Shown here: positions 1 through 10,612 of the stretch, in pieces | How positions within the stretch are numbered: the first letter of the stretch is position 1 | Layout: each line of letters starts with the position of its first letter | Source: Rhodoferax sp. | Lineage (GTDB): Bacteria; Pseudomonadota; Gammaproteobacteria; Burkholderiales; Burkholderiaceae_C | DNA length: 64,000 nt | Direction of reading: 5' to 3' | Assembly: GCF_010365055.1 (NCBI RefSeq) | Contig: NZ_JAAFHA010000005.1 | Coordinates: forward strand, 27,867 to 91,866 | Notes under the pieces: generated by a model | What the model was told of the DNA's origin: nothing | Seen by the model: the letters and a program-made list of their open reading frames with translations, nothing else | The model's database searches: none | Program-made: the position numbers and the translations under genes

Positions 1-715
1 TCACCACCAGCGCCTGCCTGCCCGGCGACCCGGCACCTGCCGCCACCGGCGCCACCAGGCGCCCGCCCATGGCCAGCTGGTCCACCCAGGCCTGGGGCAC
101 GGCCTCGCCCCCTGCAGCGGCGATGATGGCGGCATAGGGTGCGCCTTTGGCATAGCCCACCATGCCATCCCCGAACAGCAGATGCAGGTTGGGCAGCGCC
201 AGATGCCGCAGATTGTCACGCGCCTTGTCATGCAAACCGCGCAGGCGCTCAATGCTGTAGACCTCACGCGCGAGCTGGCTGAGCACGGCGGCCTGGTATC
301 CGCAGCCGGTGCCGATCTCCAGCACGCGCCCCAGTTTGCCGGTCGCGCCGTTGCGCAGCAATTCCAGCATGCGCGACACGACACCGGGCTTGGAGATGGT
401 CTGCCCCAGGCCAATCGGCAGACTGGTGTCTTCATAGGCCTGGTTCACCAGCGCCGTATCGACAAAGCGGTGGCGCTCAATCGCCTGCATCGCCGCCAGC
501 ACCAGCGGGTCGCTGACGCCTTGCTGAGCCAGCTTGCGCACCATGCTGGCACGAACCGCACTCGAGTCCATGCCCAGGCCTCTTGAGAGCGGGTTGGCCA
601 ACGGCTTGGCACCCGAGCTCTGACTCAAGCCAGCGTACCTCGGGACGGAGCGTCTGTCGGTCGGCCCGCCCGAGGAGAAATCCAGCCGGACCGGAAAAGG
701 GGGGCGCTCCTTCAT
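1..715 (-). CDS. pcm: protein-L-isoaspartate O-methyltransferase, 3' end outside window
   Basis: Repairs isoaspartyl residues in aged proteins by SAM-dependent carboxyl methylation in the cytoplasm. 238 codons are visible before the window edge, so the C-terminus is missing. The SAM-binding motif [14 protein letters not shown] lies near residues 132-145, and the upstream stretch [19 protein letters not shown] is typical of Pcm. The ATG at 715 overlaps the surE stop in an ATGA junction, so the two are translationally coupled. A later in-frame ATG near residue 49 is also a possible start, because the first 48 residues are low-complexity and not family-like. In related genomes nlpD and rpoS usually follow, so they may lie just left of the window. 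Confidence 0.9.
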   Translation of the reverse strand, partial: MKERPPFPVRLDFSSGGPTDRRSVPRYAGLSQSSGAKPLANPLSRGLGMDSSAVRASMVRKLAQQGVSDPLVLAAMQAIERHRFVDTALVNQAYEDTSLPIGLGQTISKPGVVSRMLELLRNGATGKLGRVLEIGTGCGYQAAVLSQLAREVYSIERLRGLHDKARDNLRHLALPNLHLLFGDGMVGYAKGAPYAAIIAAAGGEAVPQAWVDQLAMGGRLVAPVAAGAGSPGRQALVV

Positions 716-1473
716 GCGCCGGTCAACTTGGCGGCGGTCTGAGCCCAATAGCCCAAATTGTCATGGTCGGTCAAATCCACCTTCAGCGGCGTCATCGCCA
801 CATGGCCCTGGCTGGTGGCGTGAAAATCCGTCCCCTCGGCCTCGTCTTTGGCCGGGCCGGCAGCACCGATCCAGTACATGGTCTCGCCGCGTGGGCTGAG
901 CTGGGTGATCACGGCCTCGGCCGCATGGCGCCGCCCGAGCCGGCACAGCTTCACATGGGCGATTTCGTCATAAGGCAGGTTGGGAATATTCACATTGAGC
1001 AGCCAGGGGTTGGCGCCAATCAGGTTTTGCTGCGCCATCTGCAGGACCAGGTCACGGGCTTTGCGCGCGGCCGATTCCAAGTGGCTCCAGTTTTTCTCCA
1101 CCTGGGAAAAGGCGATGGCCGGTATGCCAAACAGATAACCTTCCATCGCTGCACCCACGGTGCCCGAATAAATCGTGTCGTCGCCCATATTGGCGCCATT
1201 GTTGATGCCGGCGAGCACCAGGTCGGGCCGGTAGCCCAGCAAACCGGTCAGCGCAATGTGCACGCAGTCGGCCGGCGTGCCGTTGATGTAGCGAAAGCCG
1301 TTGCTGGCCTTGCAGACATACATGGGGGTGTGCAGCGTCAAGGCGTTGGATTTGGCGCTGTTGTTTTGCTCCGGCGCGACCACCTCGACCTGCGCCACGT
1401 CTTTCAGGGCCTCATACAGCGCCACCAGGCCCGGCGCCTGGTAACCATCGTCATTGCAAATAAGAATTTTCAT
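712..1473 (-). CDS. surE: 5'/3'-nucleotidase SurE
   Basis: Metal-dependent phosphatase that removes phosphate from nucleoside monophosphates, part of the stationary-phase survival set. The 253-residue length is normal. The metal-binding NDDG motif sits at residues 7-10, the Ser/Asn-containing [11 protein letters not shown] follows near residue 41, and [12 protein letters not shown] carries the conserved Asn. It overlaps pcm by 4 bp, as in many proteobacteria. The start at 1473 gives [15 protein letters not shown], the canonical SurE N-terminus. Confidence 0.96.
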   Translation of the reverse strand: MKILICNDDGYQAPGLVALYEALKDVAQVEVVAPEQNNSAKSNALTLHTPMYVCKASNGFRYINGTPADCVHIALTGLLGYRPDLVLAGINNGANMGDDTIYSGTVGAAMEGYLFGIPAIAFSQVEKNWSHLESAARKARDLVLQMAQQNLIGANPWLLNVNIPNLPYDEIAHVKLCRLGRRHAAEAVITQLSPRGETMYWIGAAGPAKDEAEGTDFHATSQGHVAMTPLKVDLTDHDNLGYWAQTAAKLTGA

Positions 1474-1597
1474 GTTGGAGCCCAGTTGATATTTATTGTA
1501 GGTGGCACAGGGCCCCGGTCGGCCCGGTCACGCGAGCGACATTTTCAGAAGTTGCGAGCCACTATCATCTACGCAACTATTTAGGAGACTCCCCCTC

Positions 1598-2572
1598 ATG
1601 CATGCCTGGCTTTGTGAAAACCCCGTGGGCGTTGATGCCCTGACCTGGAAAGAATTGCCCACCCCGAGCCCCAAGCCGGGTGAAGTCCTGATCGAGATCA
1701 AGGCGGCGAGCCTGAACTTCCCCGATCTCCTGATCGTGCAGAACAAATACCAGATGAAACCGCCGCTGCCCTTTGTGCCGGGCTCCGAATATGCGGGCGT
1801 GGTACAGGCCGTAGGCGATGGCGTCACCCACCTCAAGGTTGGCCAGCACGTGGCTTGCCTGTCCGGCACCGGCGGCTTTGGCACGCACACGGTGGCGCCG
1901 GCAGCGCTGTGCCTGCCGCTGCCCGATGGATTCCCGTTTGTGGATGCCGCCGCTTTCATCATGATCTACGCCACCTCGCACCACGCGCTGGTGGACCGGG
2001 CGCAACTCAAAGCCGGGGAGACCGTGCTGGTGCTCGGTGCTGCCGGCGGCGTCGGCACCGCAGCGATCCAGATTGCCAAAGCCTGCGGGGCGAAAGTGAT
2101 TGCGGCGGCCTCGACCGATGAGAAATGCGCGCTGTGCCAATCCATTGGCGCCGATGCCACCATCAACTACAGCCGTGAAAATCTGCGCGAGGCGGTCAAG
2201 ACGCTCACCGATGGCAAGGGCCCGGATGTCATTTACGACCCGGTCGGGGGCGACTTCGCCGAGCCCGCCTTTCGCTCCATTGCCTGGCGCGGGCGCTACC
2301 TGGTGGTGGGTTTTGCCGCCGGGCCGATTCCCGCCCTGCCCTTCAACCTGGCCCTGCTCAAAGGCGCCTCCATCGTCGGCGTGTTCTGGGGCGACTTTGC
2401 CAAGCGTGAACCCAAGGCCAACGCCGCCATGATGATGGAGTTGGCCCAATGGTACGGCCAGGGCAAGATCAAGCCGGTCATCGACAGCACCCTGCCAATG
2501 GCCGAGCTCAAAGCCGCTTTTGCCCACATGGGCTCACGCGGCGTCAAGGGCAAGCTGGTGATGGTGAACTGA
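1598..2572 (+). CDS. NADPH:quinone oxidoreductase family protein (zinc-free MDR)
   Basis: A 324-residue medium-chain dehydrogenase/reductase of the quinone oxidoreductase type, expected to use NADPH to reduce quinones or related carbonyls. An N-terminal GroES-like fold (residues about 28-110, with PGSEYAGVV) is followed by a Rossmann domain with LGAAGGVGTAAIQIA. The cysteine cluster for structural zinc is absent, as expected for the Qor group. An AGGAG at 1583-1587 fixes the start at ATG 1598; the open frame begins upstream but that part is not family-like. Divergent from surE. Confidence 0.88.
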   Translation: MHAWLCENPVGVDALTWKELPTPSPKPGEVLIEIKAASLNFPDLLIVQNKYQMKPPLPFVPGSEYAGVVQAVGDGVTHLKVGQHVACLSGTGGFGTHTVAPAALCLPLPDGFPFVDAAAFIMIYATSHHALVDRAQLKAGETVLVLGAAGGVGTAAIQIAKACGAKVIAAASTDEKCALCQSIGADATINYSRENLREAVKTLTDGKGPDVIYDPVGGDFAEPAFRSIAWRGRYLVVGFAAGPIPALPFNLALLKGASIVGVFWGDFAKREPKANAAMMMELAQWYGQGKIKPVIDSTLPMAELKAAFAHMGSRGVKGKLVMVN

Positions 2573-2812
2573 CCGGGACACGGATGGGGCTGAGTCGCGA
2601 GTTTTCCCAATATTTCTAGCCACCTGGGTTCCTGGCCCGCGATAGCTGCAATGATGGTTCATGCGCTGATCAGGCGCATCGCATCATTTGGCGCGTCTTA
2701 TTGCTTGATCTCATCCATTCACACGCCACTGATCGGTGGAGCTGTTCAACTTGTGGGACGGATCGCAGCGACACGAAGTGCGCCAGCGCGATGATCAACC
2801 AACATTTATGGA

Positions 2813-2863
2813 TTTTGGCCTCTAGCCCCCGTCTTTATTGCTTATACAGCTATAACTTTAGAA
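2813..2863 (-). repeat. dispersed ~55-bp repeat, copy A
   Basis: Read on the minus strand, this copy has the left AGCTATA-like half, a variable middle, then the conserved GACGGGGGCTAGAGGC core and an A/T tail. It closely matches the copies at 38203-38260, 13553-13610 and 10354-10405. The rest of 2573-2812 contains no gene I can support; only an imperfect ATGCGC/GCGCAT dyad around 2660-2680 stands out. Confidence 0.7.
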
Positions 2864-2886
2864 GCAAAGAGTCCCGGACCCTTTGC
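2864..2886 (-). terminator. hairpin downstream of opgH
   Basis: On the minus strand GCAAAGGGTC pairs with GACTCTTTGC (one G-T wobble) around a CGG loop, about a dozen bases after the opgH stop. The U-run is weak, so this is a probable rather than classic intrinsic terminator. Confidence 0.55.
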
Positions 2887-2897
2887 TGCTGACAGGC

Positions 2898-4901
2898 TCA
2901 GGCGGCTCGCAGCCGTGGCCTGGCCCGCTGGCTGGCGTGCAGCCAAGCACGGCGCAGCACGGTCGGCGACTTGGTTTCTTCGGGAATCAGCAGGAAATTT
3001 TGCGCCCGCATCGCCGTCCCCAAGCCGACGCGACTGGTCACGACGGTCATGGGAATGGACAGCAGCAACGGCAGCCCGACGGGCAGCAACCAGACCAGGG
3101 CGCGTGGGTCGATCATGGCGACGCCGCCAGCCAGTACCGCAATCATCAAACTCATGGGGGCGAGTTGCGCCAGTGCATAACGCCACGGCACTGCCGCCGC
3201 TTCGCGCGGGGGCGATTTCCATTCCAGTTTGAGACCAGTGAGCGCCACCACCACAAACAGCGAATGCGCCAGCATGCGAACGGGCGCCTGCAGCAAGGCG
3301 ATGAGAGTTTCTAGCAGGGCGCTGCGCAGCAGGCTGGCCGTGCCGCCATAAGCCTGCTGCTGGCGGCTGAGCAGCACGGCGGCGAGGCCCAGAATGCGCG
3401 GCAAGAACAGCATGCTCAGTGTCCAGACCCAGAGCGCTACCAATTCGCCAGGCAGCAGCATCCAGTTGGCAACCATCGGCGAACCCGACAGCCACAGCGC
3501 CGTGCCCAGCGTCATAAAGCTCAACCACAGAGGCGCTGACAGGTAAGCCATGGCACCGGTGGCAAACATGGAGCGGTGCACCGGGTGAATGCCGGGCTCG
3601 GCAATCAGTCGCGAGTTTTGCAGGTTGCCCTGGCACCAACGGCGGTCGCGTTGCAGTTCGGCCAGCAGATCAGGCGGCTGCTGTTCGTAGCTGCCCACCA
3701 GATCGGCCACCAGCCAGACGTGGTAACCGGCGCGGCGCATCAGTGCCGCTTCGACGAAGTCATGCGACATGATGCTGCCCGACATGCCGCCGGTGCCCGC
3801 AATGCGCGCCAGCGCGCATTGCTGCATGAATGGCGCAACGCGGATGATGGCGTTGTGGCCCCAGTAGTGCGACTCGCCCATTTGCCAGAACTGCATGCCC
3901 AGCGTGAACAGGCGCCCCGTGACGCGTGAGGCAAACTGCTGCGCCCGGGCGTGCAAGGTGACATGGCCGATGGCCTGGGTGGCGGTCTGGATGATGCCAG
4001 CGGTCGGGTTGGCTTCCATCAGCTTGACCATGGAGACCAGGCAGTCGCCGCTCATCACGCTGTCGGCGTCCAGCACCACCATGTAGCGGTAGTCCTTGCC
4101 CCAGCGACGGCAGAAGTCGGCCACGTTGCCGGACTTGCGGTCGGTGCGGCGCTTGCGCAGACGGTAATAGACCTCGATTTGCGGCTGGTCGGGCTGGCTG
4201 GCGAGTTGGGCCCGCAGCTCTTCCCAGGCGGCGCGTTCCGCTTTCTGAATCGCGACGTCGTTGCTGTCAGACAGCACAAACACGTCAAAGGCCTGGACAT
4301 GCTTTGTTAGCGCCACCGATTCACAGGTGGCGCGCAGGCCGGCAAACACCGTGCGCACATCTTCATTGCAGATGGGCATGATGATGGCGGTGCGCGTGGC
4401 GGCATCGAGCGTATGGTGCTGAACCTTTTTGGCCGACAAACTGTGGCTGTCGCCGCGCAGCATCACGTAAAAACCCATCATCGCGGTCATGAAGCCTGTC
4501 ACCACCCAGGCCGACAGCAAGGCAAACAGTGTGGCCTGGCCGTACTGCAAGAAGGCGTTGTCGTAGTCGGGCTGTATGTCCGCAAAGAGACTGGTGGCCA
4601 GTACCGTACTGATCACCGTCAGCAGCAAAAATACGGTGCGCCGGCGTCTGGCGGCCTGCTGCCACGGCTCAGGCTTGTCAGCGATCGAAGCAGTTGGAAG
4701 CGCCTCGGCCTGGACCCTCCCCGTCTGCTTGAGAACGGGCAGCAGGGCCGCACTGGCGAGGCTGTTCCAGAAACCTCGCCATGGCCGCGGCACCATGCTG
4801 CCGCGGTTCACCGGCGGTGCCGTGACTGCGTTGGGGTGACGTTCTTCGCGCAAGACGCTGCGCCCGCTGATGGGGCTCACGGTGTGATCAGGTTGGTCCA
4901 T
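2898..4901 (-). CDS. opgH: glucans biosynthesis glucosyltransferase OpgH
   Basis: Inner-membrane family 2 glycosyltransferase that makes and exports the beta-glucan backbone of osmoregulated periplasmic glucans from UDP-glucose. 667 residues, shorter than the E. coli enzyme (847), mainly at the ends. Two membrane segments lie near residues 89-108 and 123-147. The cytoplasmic GT domain has MPICNED, the DxD motif in VLDADS (about 277-281) and the QxxRW-type QRDRRWCQG (about 417-425). Several more membrane helices follow. It overlaps the opgG stop by 25 bp, the usual opgG-opgH order. Confidence 0.93.
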   Translation of the reverse strand: MDQPDHTVSPISGRSVLREERHPNAVTAPPVNRGSMVPRPWRGFWNSLASAALLPVLKQTGRVQAEALPTASIADKPEPWQQAARRRRTVFLLLTVISTVLATSLFADIQPDYDNAFLQYGQATLFALLSAWVVTGFMTAMMGFYVMLRGDSHSLSAKKVQHHTLDAATRTAIIMPICNEDVRTVFAGLRATCESVALTKHVQAFDVFVLSDSNDVAIQKAERAAWEELRAQLASQPDQPQIEVYYRLRKRRTDRKSGNVADFCRRWGKDYRYMVVLDADSVMSGDCLVSMVKLMEANPTAGIIQTATQAIGHVTLHARAQQFASRVTGRLFTLGMQFWQMGESHYWGHNAIIRVAPFMQQCALARIAGTGGMSGSIMSHDFVEAALMRRAGYHVWLVADLVGSYEQQPPDLLAELQRDRRWCQGNLQNSRLIAEPGIHPVHRSMFATGAMAYLSAPLWLSFMTLGTALWLSGSPMVANWMLLPGELVALWVWTLSMLFLPRILGLAAVLLSRQQQAYGGTASLLRSALLETLIALLQAPVRMLAHSLFVVVALTGLKLEWKSPPREAAAVPWRYALAQLAPMSLMIAVLAGGVAMIDPRALVWLLPVGLPLLLSIPMTVVTSRVGLGTAMRAQNFLLIPEETKSPTVLRRAWLHASQRARPRLRAA

Positions 4902-6445
4902 GTTTCGCTCAGTGTTTGGTTGTTGTGTTGCAGGAAGGCGCGCAGCTCGACCGGCTGGGCCGGATTGAGTCGCTGCACGCGCAATGTCATGCGCCAGGCG
5001 CCGGTGGCGGGGTTCTTGTAGGCCAGGCTCTCCAGCACGCGGCCATTGGCATTGGCGGTGGCGATGGCCTTGACCGGCGCGTCCTCGGGCAATGCATCCA
5101 GGGCCGGGCCGGCAAAATCAATCACGAACTGGATTTGCTGACCCAGGGCCTCGGCGCCGATCTTGGTGTAGCCCGTGCCGCGGCGCGATTGCGTGACCCA
5201 GCCGTTGGGTGGCAACTGCTGGTTTTTGCCCTGCCAGTGAATGGTGTAGGCGACATCCAGCGATTGACCAGGTTTCGGTATTTTTTCTGGGACCCAATAG
5301 GCGGCCACGTTGTCGTGGGTTTCGTCGGGTGTTGCAAATTGCAGCAGCTCGACCCGGCCGGCGCCCCAGTCGCCCAAGGGCGTGACCCAGGCGCTGGGTC
5401 GGAGTTCATAGCGGGCTTCGGTGTCCTCAAAGCTGTTAAAGGCACGGTCGCGCTGCATCAGGCCAAAGCCCTTCAAGCTCTTCATGCTGAACGAGGTTGT
5501 GAGCGGTGACGCCGGGTTTTGCAGCGGTCGCCACAGCCATTCGCCTTCGCCGGTGGCCACCATCAAGCCGTCGGAGTCATGCACTTCCGGGCGAAAGTCG
5601 CCGGGACGGGGCTGGTTCTCGCCAAAGAGGAACATGCTGGTCAGCGGCGCCAGACCCAGCGTCGCCACGGGCGTGTCGGTCGGGCGCATGAAGATGCGGG
5701 CATGCACTTCGGTCACGGTCTGCTCGCCGGGCGTGATGTCAAAACGGTAGGCGCCCGTCATGCGCGGCGAATCCATCAGCGCATAGATGGTGAGTTGCTT
5801 GGCATCGGCGGCCGGCTTTTCAAGCCAGAACTCGGTGAAGCGCGGGAACTCTTCCTTGGCGCTGCCCGCCGTGTCAACCGCCAGGCCGCGTGCGGACAGG
5901 CCGTAGCGCTGGCCGCTGCCCAGCGCCCTGAAGTAGCTGGCGCCGGAAAAAACGACAAGTTCGTCCTTGTACGTCGCCGAGTTCAGGTTGTTGAAGGCGC
6001 GCAGGCCACCGAAGCCGAGATTGCCCCAGGTCTGCGGTGACACCTTGTTTTTTCCGAAGTTGAAGTCGGCATGGTTGTAGGGAATTGGCTTGATGCCTTG
6101 CGGCGTGATCTCATGGACACGAACGGAGTCGCCGCTTTTCCCGATGTGAAGAAAATTGGCCTCAAAAGGCAGCTTGTCCGCCCGCCACAAGGTGCTGGCC
6201 GCGTTGAAGCGGATGTCCCGGTAACCGTCGTAATCAAGATTGGCGAGTTCCACCGGAATCGCGTGGCTTGCCGGTTTAAAGGGTGCCTGGGCTTGCTGGC
6301 GAGCGAGCCCGGCGACATCGTCGAGCGTCCACGCCTGTGCCTGACCGGCAACCAAGGCCAGGACGCTGGCAACTATCAGGGTGACAAAGCGGGCCGCAAA
6401 GGTGTGTCCGCGACGATGGTAATAAGGGAGGCAAATAGTGGGCAT
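4877..6445 (-). CDS. opgG: periplasmic glucan biosynthesis protein OpgG
   Basis: Periplasmic protein needed for assembly and branching of osmoregulated periplasmic glucans. 522 residues, close to E. coli OpgG. A signal peptide occupies roughly residues 15-38, ending in GQAQA-W. The mature part contains family stretches such as YDGYRDIRFN, FPRFTEFWLEKP and GEGEWLWRPL. First gene of the opgGH unit; the gap 6446-6649 to the regulator gene upstream would hold its promoter, but no clear -35/-10 pair was recognised. Confidence 0.93.
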   Translation of the reverse strand: MPTICLPYYHRRGHTFAARFVTLIVASVLALVAGQAQAWTLDDVAGLARQQAQAPFKPASHAIPVELANLDYDGYRDIRFNAASTLWRADKLPFEANFLHIGKSGDSVRVHEITPQGIKPIPYNHADFNFGKNKVSPQTWGNLGFGGLRAFNNLNSATYKDELVVFSGASYFRALGSGQRYGLSARGLAVDTAGSAKEEFPRFTEFWLEKPAADAKQLTIYALMDSPRMTGAYRFDITPGEQTVTEVHARIFMRPTDTPVATLGLAPLTSMFLFGENQPRPGDFRPEVHDSDGLMVATGEGEWLWRPLQNPASPLTTSFSMKSLKGFGLMQRDRAFNSFEDTEARYELRPSAWVTPLGDWGAGRVELLQFATPDETHDNVAAYWVPEKIPKPGQSLDVAYTIHWQGKNQQLPPNGWVTQSRRGTGYTKIGAEALGQQIQFVIDFAGPALDALPEDAPVKAIATANANGRVLESLAYKNPATGAWRMTLRVQRLNPAQPVELRAFLQHNNQTLSETWTNLITP

Positions 6446-6649
6446 GGCAATACTAGTGCAAACCCTATGCCAACCCTTAAAAATCTATTTAAATCAACAG
6501 CTTGGCAACACTCAGAAAACAACGGCCCGGAAAACTGGACGGAATCCGGCGCAAACCGGCGTTTTTGTCGCCGAATAGCGACAACATCCGGCCTCTTAAG
6601 TTGAAATCCCTTTCAAATCAAGCGCTTAGGGCTGTCGCCTGTGAGCGAC

Positions 6650-8079
<1,430 letters not shown>

Positions 8080-8083
<4 letters not shown>

Positions 8084-8742
8084 GGCGCTGGGGGGCGCGT
8101 GCCACGATTGCCCGGCGCCGGAACGCTGGCTGCGGGCGGACGGCTCGTGAGGCTGCGTTCGATCGCCTTGAGTGCTTCCAGCCGCTCATTGGTCTGATCC
8201 AGCCGGCGCTGCATGTCGCGTGTCTGCTGCGTTTGCTTCTCAAGCTGTTCTTCCACGCGGCGCTGCTCGCCGTAGCGCGCGGCCAGCATGCCGGCCAGCG
8301 GATGCAGCGTCTGCGCCTCGGTATCGGCATTGGCCAGCACGCGTCCCAGCAGTTCCTGGGCACGTAGCAGCTCGCTCAGCTGATGAAGCTGACTCAGGGC
8401 CAAGGCCAGCTGCAGCTGTTGGGTCGGGCCGGCCGCGTCGCCCAGCCGGATCACTTCCTGGCTCAACTCTGCCGGCGCCAGCCGGCGCACCCGGTCCGCA
8501 TAGGCCAGCATGCGTGTGACGGCGTCAGTCGCCAGCGGCGCGGCCGGGCTGGCCGGCGACTCTGGCAGGCAGAGCTGGGGTCTGGGGGCAGCAGACGGCG
8601 TGACTGTTGCGCCCGTCGCGTCGTCACCGCGCTGACCGAAATGGCCAGCGCAGCCGCCCGCCAGCACCGATACAGCGATGGATGCCACCAGACCGAGACG
8701 GACCAGGCGACGGGAATGTCGAAAATCAGGACTTAAAAACAT
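8080..8742 (-). CDS. QseG-like lipoprotein
   Basis: A 220-residue protein starting at ATG 8742. The open frame extends upstream, but that part only shadows the kinase gene. A signal sequence ends in the lipobox-like LAGGC, so it is probably outer-membrane or periplasmic lipoprotein. The C-terminal third is a charged coiled coil rich in Q, R and E. It overlaps the kinase by 17 bp and the regulator by 4 bp, which points to coupled translation and a role as an accessory factor of this two-component system, as QseG is for QseEF. The sequence itself is poorly conserved; the assignment rests on position and architecture. Confidence 0.75.
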
Positions 8743-10153
8743 GAGGAAACTCGATTCTGAAGTGGGCACCGACTGGATCCGGCAGCAGCTCGATGCGGCC
8801 GCCGTGCGCGGCAATATATTCGTGCACGATGGACAGACCAATGCCGCTGCCTCGCACCACGTCGCTGGGTTGGCGCTCGCCACGGTAAAACGGCTCGAAA
8901 ATCCGCTCGCGATCAGCCGCAGCCACCCCCACACCCTGGTCGTGAATGTCGATGCGGACCAGGCCCGGCAGTGTACTCAGCTCCAGGCGGATCTCGCCTT
9001 TCAGCGGTGAGTAGCGGATGGCATTGGACAACAGGTTGGCCAGCACCGTGCCGATTTTTTCGGGGTCCAGCGCCACCAGGATCGGCTTGCCGACGACGGT
9101 GACCGACAGCTCACGGGCGCGCCATTGCAGACGCTGCGCGTCAACCTGCGCTTCAACCAGCTCCAGCAAGTCGGTGGTCTGGCGGTGCAACTGGCGGGCC
9201 TCAAACGCCGCTGTATTAAAACGCAGCAGGTCTTCAATCTGGCCCTGCAAGACACCGGTGTTGTGCCGCAGGATTTGCGCGATTTCACTCTGTTCATGGC
9301 TCAGTTCGCCGGCCACGCCGTCCTCCAGCAGGGACACGCCTTCACGCAGCGATGCCAGCGGGGTCTTGAGTTCATGGGAAATATGACGCAAAAAGCGTGA
9401 CTTGTCGGCGTCGAGCTCGACCAGTCGCAGGCGCAGCCAGTTCAGCCGCTGCCCCACCATGACCAGGTCGGCCGGCCCCCGAATGGCGATCACCTGATCG
9501 AGCCGGTTCTCACCCAGGCCGACGATGGCGTGTTCCAGCCGCTTCAGGGGCACCGTGAACCAGATGCCGAAAGCCAGCGCCATGGCGACCGCCAGCGCGA
9601 TGGCCCAGGTGACCTGCTGCGCCAGGTGACTTCGGCTTTCTTCGAGCTTGGTTTCCAGCGCCAGGTTGCGTTGCTGGATGGTCTTTTGCACCTGCACCGC
9701 GATGGCCGAATTGACACGATCGAGTGAGCGAAACTTTTGGGCTATCTGGCGTTCCCGCTCCAGCGCGGTCTCGGGCGCGCCGGTCAACAGGACGCCAGCA
9801 GCTTGCAGGTGCGTCTGCCACTGCTGTTTGGGGCCGTCTGGCAGGCCTTGCGCTGTCAGGCTGCCGAGGATGCCGCTGGCCTCGCGTGCCTGGTCGGAAA
9901 AGCGCAGGCGCAGGACGCGGTCGTCCAGCACCACGGACTGGCGCGATGTGCGTTCCATTGAAACGCTGAGCTCGCTCAGTGACTGAGCGAGCCGGCTGAG
10001 CTCCAACGATCGGGACGCGCCGTTGCGGCTTTGCAGCGTGAGGTCTTCCAGCGTGAACAGGGCGCGCAACGAAGCCGCCCCCAGCAAAGCGGCAATCAGC
10101 AAAAAAGCGATCACCAGCAGTTGCCGGAACGAAAATTTCTGCAGCATTTTCAA
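8726..10153 (-). CDS. sensor histidine kinase, GlrK/QseE-like
   Basis: A 475-residue membrane sensor kinase. Membrane segments lie near residues 12-33 and 181-201 and enclose a helical periplasmic domain. A HAMP linker follows, then the H-box with His260 in [10 protein letters not shown], the N-box [11 protein letters not shown], and ATP-lid glycines DQGVGV and GSGIGLSIV. Partner of the regulator at 6650-8083, with the lipoprotein gene between them. It overlaps the small upstream reading frame by 4 bp. Confidence 0.92.
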   Translation of the reverse strand: MKMLQKFSFRQLLVIAFLLIAALLGAASLRALFTLEDLTLQSRNGASRSLELSRLAQSLSELSVSMERTSRQSVVLDDRVLRLRFSDQAREASGILGSLTAQGLPDGPKQQWQTHLQAAGVLLTGAPETALERERQIAQKFRSLDRVNSAIAVQVQKTIQQRNLALETKLEESRSHLAQQVTWAIALAVAMALAFGIWFTVPLKRLEHAIVGLGENRLDQVIAIRGPADLVMVGQRLNWLRLRLVELDADKSRFLRHISHELKTPLASLREGVSLLEDGVAGELSHEQSEIAQILRHNTGVLQGQIEDLLRFNTAAFEARQLHRQTTDLLELVEAQVDAQRLQWRARELSVTVVGKPILVALDPEKIGTVLANLLSNAIRYSPLKGEIRLELSTLPGLVRIDIHDQGVGVAAADRERIFEPFYRGERQPSDVVRGSGIGLSIVHEYIAAHGGRIELLPDPVGAHFRIEFPHVFKS

Positions 10154-10329
10154 AGGCCAGGAGGTGAGGTCGTGAAAGTGATGCCGGTCAACGAGGCCGC
10201 TTCATCGATGTTGTCCACTTTGTCGGTGGACTCATCGCCTTGCGCGGCGTGGAGCACGTCGGCTATCTTGTCCGAGCCGTACCCGTTCATCTGGCGGCCG
10301 AAGATTTTGATAAGAACTCTTTTGGACAT
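10150..10329 (-). CDS. small hypothetical protein upstream of kinase
   Basis: A 59-residue frame from ATG 10329, starting [18 protein letters not shown]. It overlaps the kinase start in an ATGA junction, which suggests coupled translation. No domain recognised, no signal peptide, moderately acidic C-terminal half. An ATG at 10371 would add 14 residues running into repeat copy B. It could be a leader peptide or a spurious frame; support is only its position. Confidence 0.4.
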   Translation of the reverse strand: MSKRVLIKIFGRQMNGYGSDKIADVLHAAQGDESTDKVDNIDEAASLTGITFTTSPPGL

Positions 10330-10353
10330 GGCGGAGATTTCAAATAAGTTACT

Positions 10354-10405
10354 GCTATTTTTATAGCACATTATTCATTATTGACGGGGGCTACAGCCTG
10401 TTTTA
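10354..10405 (+). repeat. dispersed ~55-bp repeat, copy B
   Basis: Begins with the palindromic GCTATTTTTATAGC, then a 13-base variable stretch, then GACGGGGGCTACAGCCTG and a T-rich tail. Lies between the two-component operon and the nar promoter region. Confidence 0.7.
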
Positions 10406-10479
10406 TTGTGAAGATTCAACTAAAAAGTGCATCGATTGGTAGTTTAATCGGGCGCATTTCCAAACCCGCAAACCCGCTG

Positions 10480-10503
10480 CCCCTAGTTCTTTAGAACTAG
10501 GGG
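10480..10503. promoter_or_regulatory. NarL-like 7-2-7 palindrome upstream of narK
   Basis: A perfect 11-bp inverted repeat with a 2-base spacer. Its core TAGTTCT-TT-AGAACTA has the 7-2-7 layout of NarL/NarP sites; each heptamer matches the TACYYMT consensus except for G at position 3. It lies about 110 bp upstream of the first narK start, a sensible place for nitrate control of the nar operon. No good FNR box (TTGAT-N4-ATCAA) was found in 10380-10612. It could instead act as an RNA hairpin, but no U-run follows. Confidence 0.5.
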
Positions 10504-10612
10504 AGTCGCATCGCGCATAGTTCCATTTTCAATAAAAACCTGTTCCATAGAGGGATAGCGTCGCAGGGTCGCAAAACCTAAAGTCATGTCAATCCAAAAA
10601 GGAGTTTTCGAC

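Noticed and set aside
1-435. 144-residue minus-strand reading frame
   Set aside because: It is rich in Trp, Arg, Pro and Cys and lies in another frame of pcm, whose true frame has the SAM motif and runs off the window.
10372-10612. FNR/ANR box upstream of narK
   Set aside because: CGATTGGTAGTTTAATCG is a loose dyad but does not match TTGAT-N4-ATCAA.
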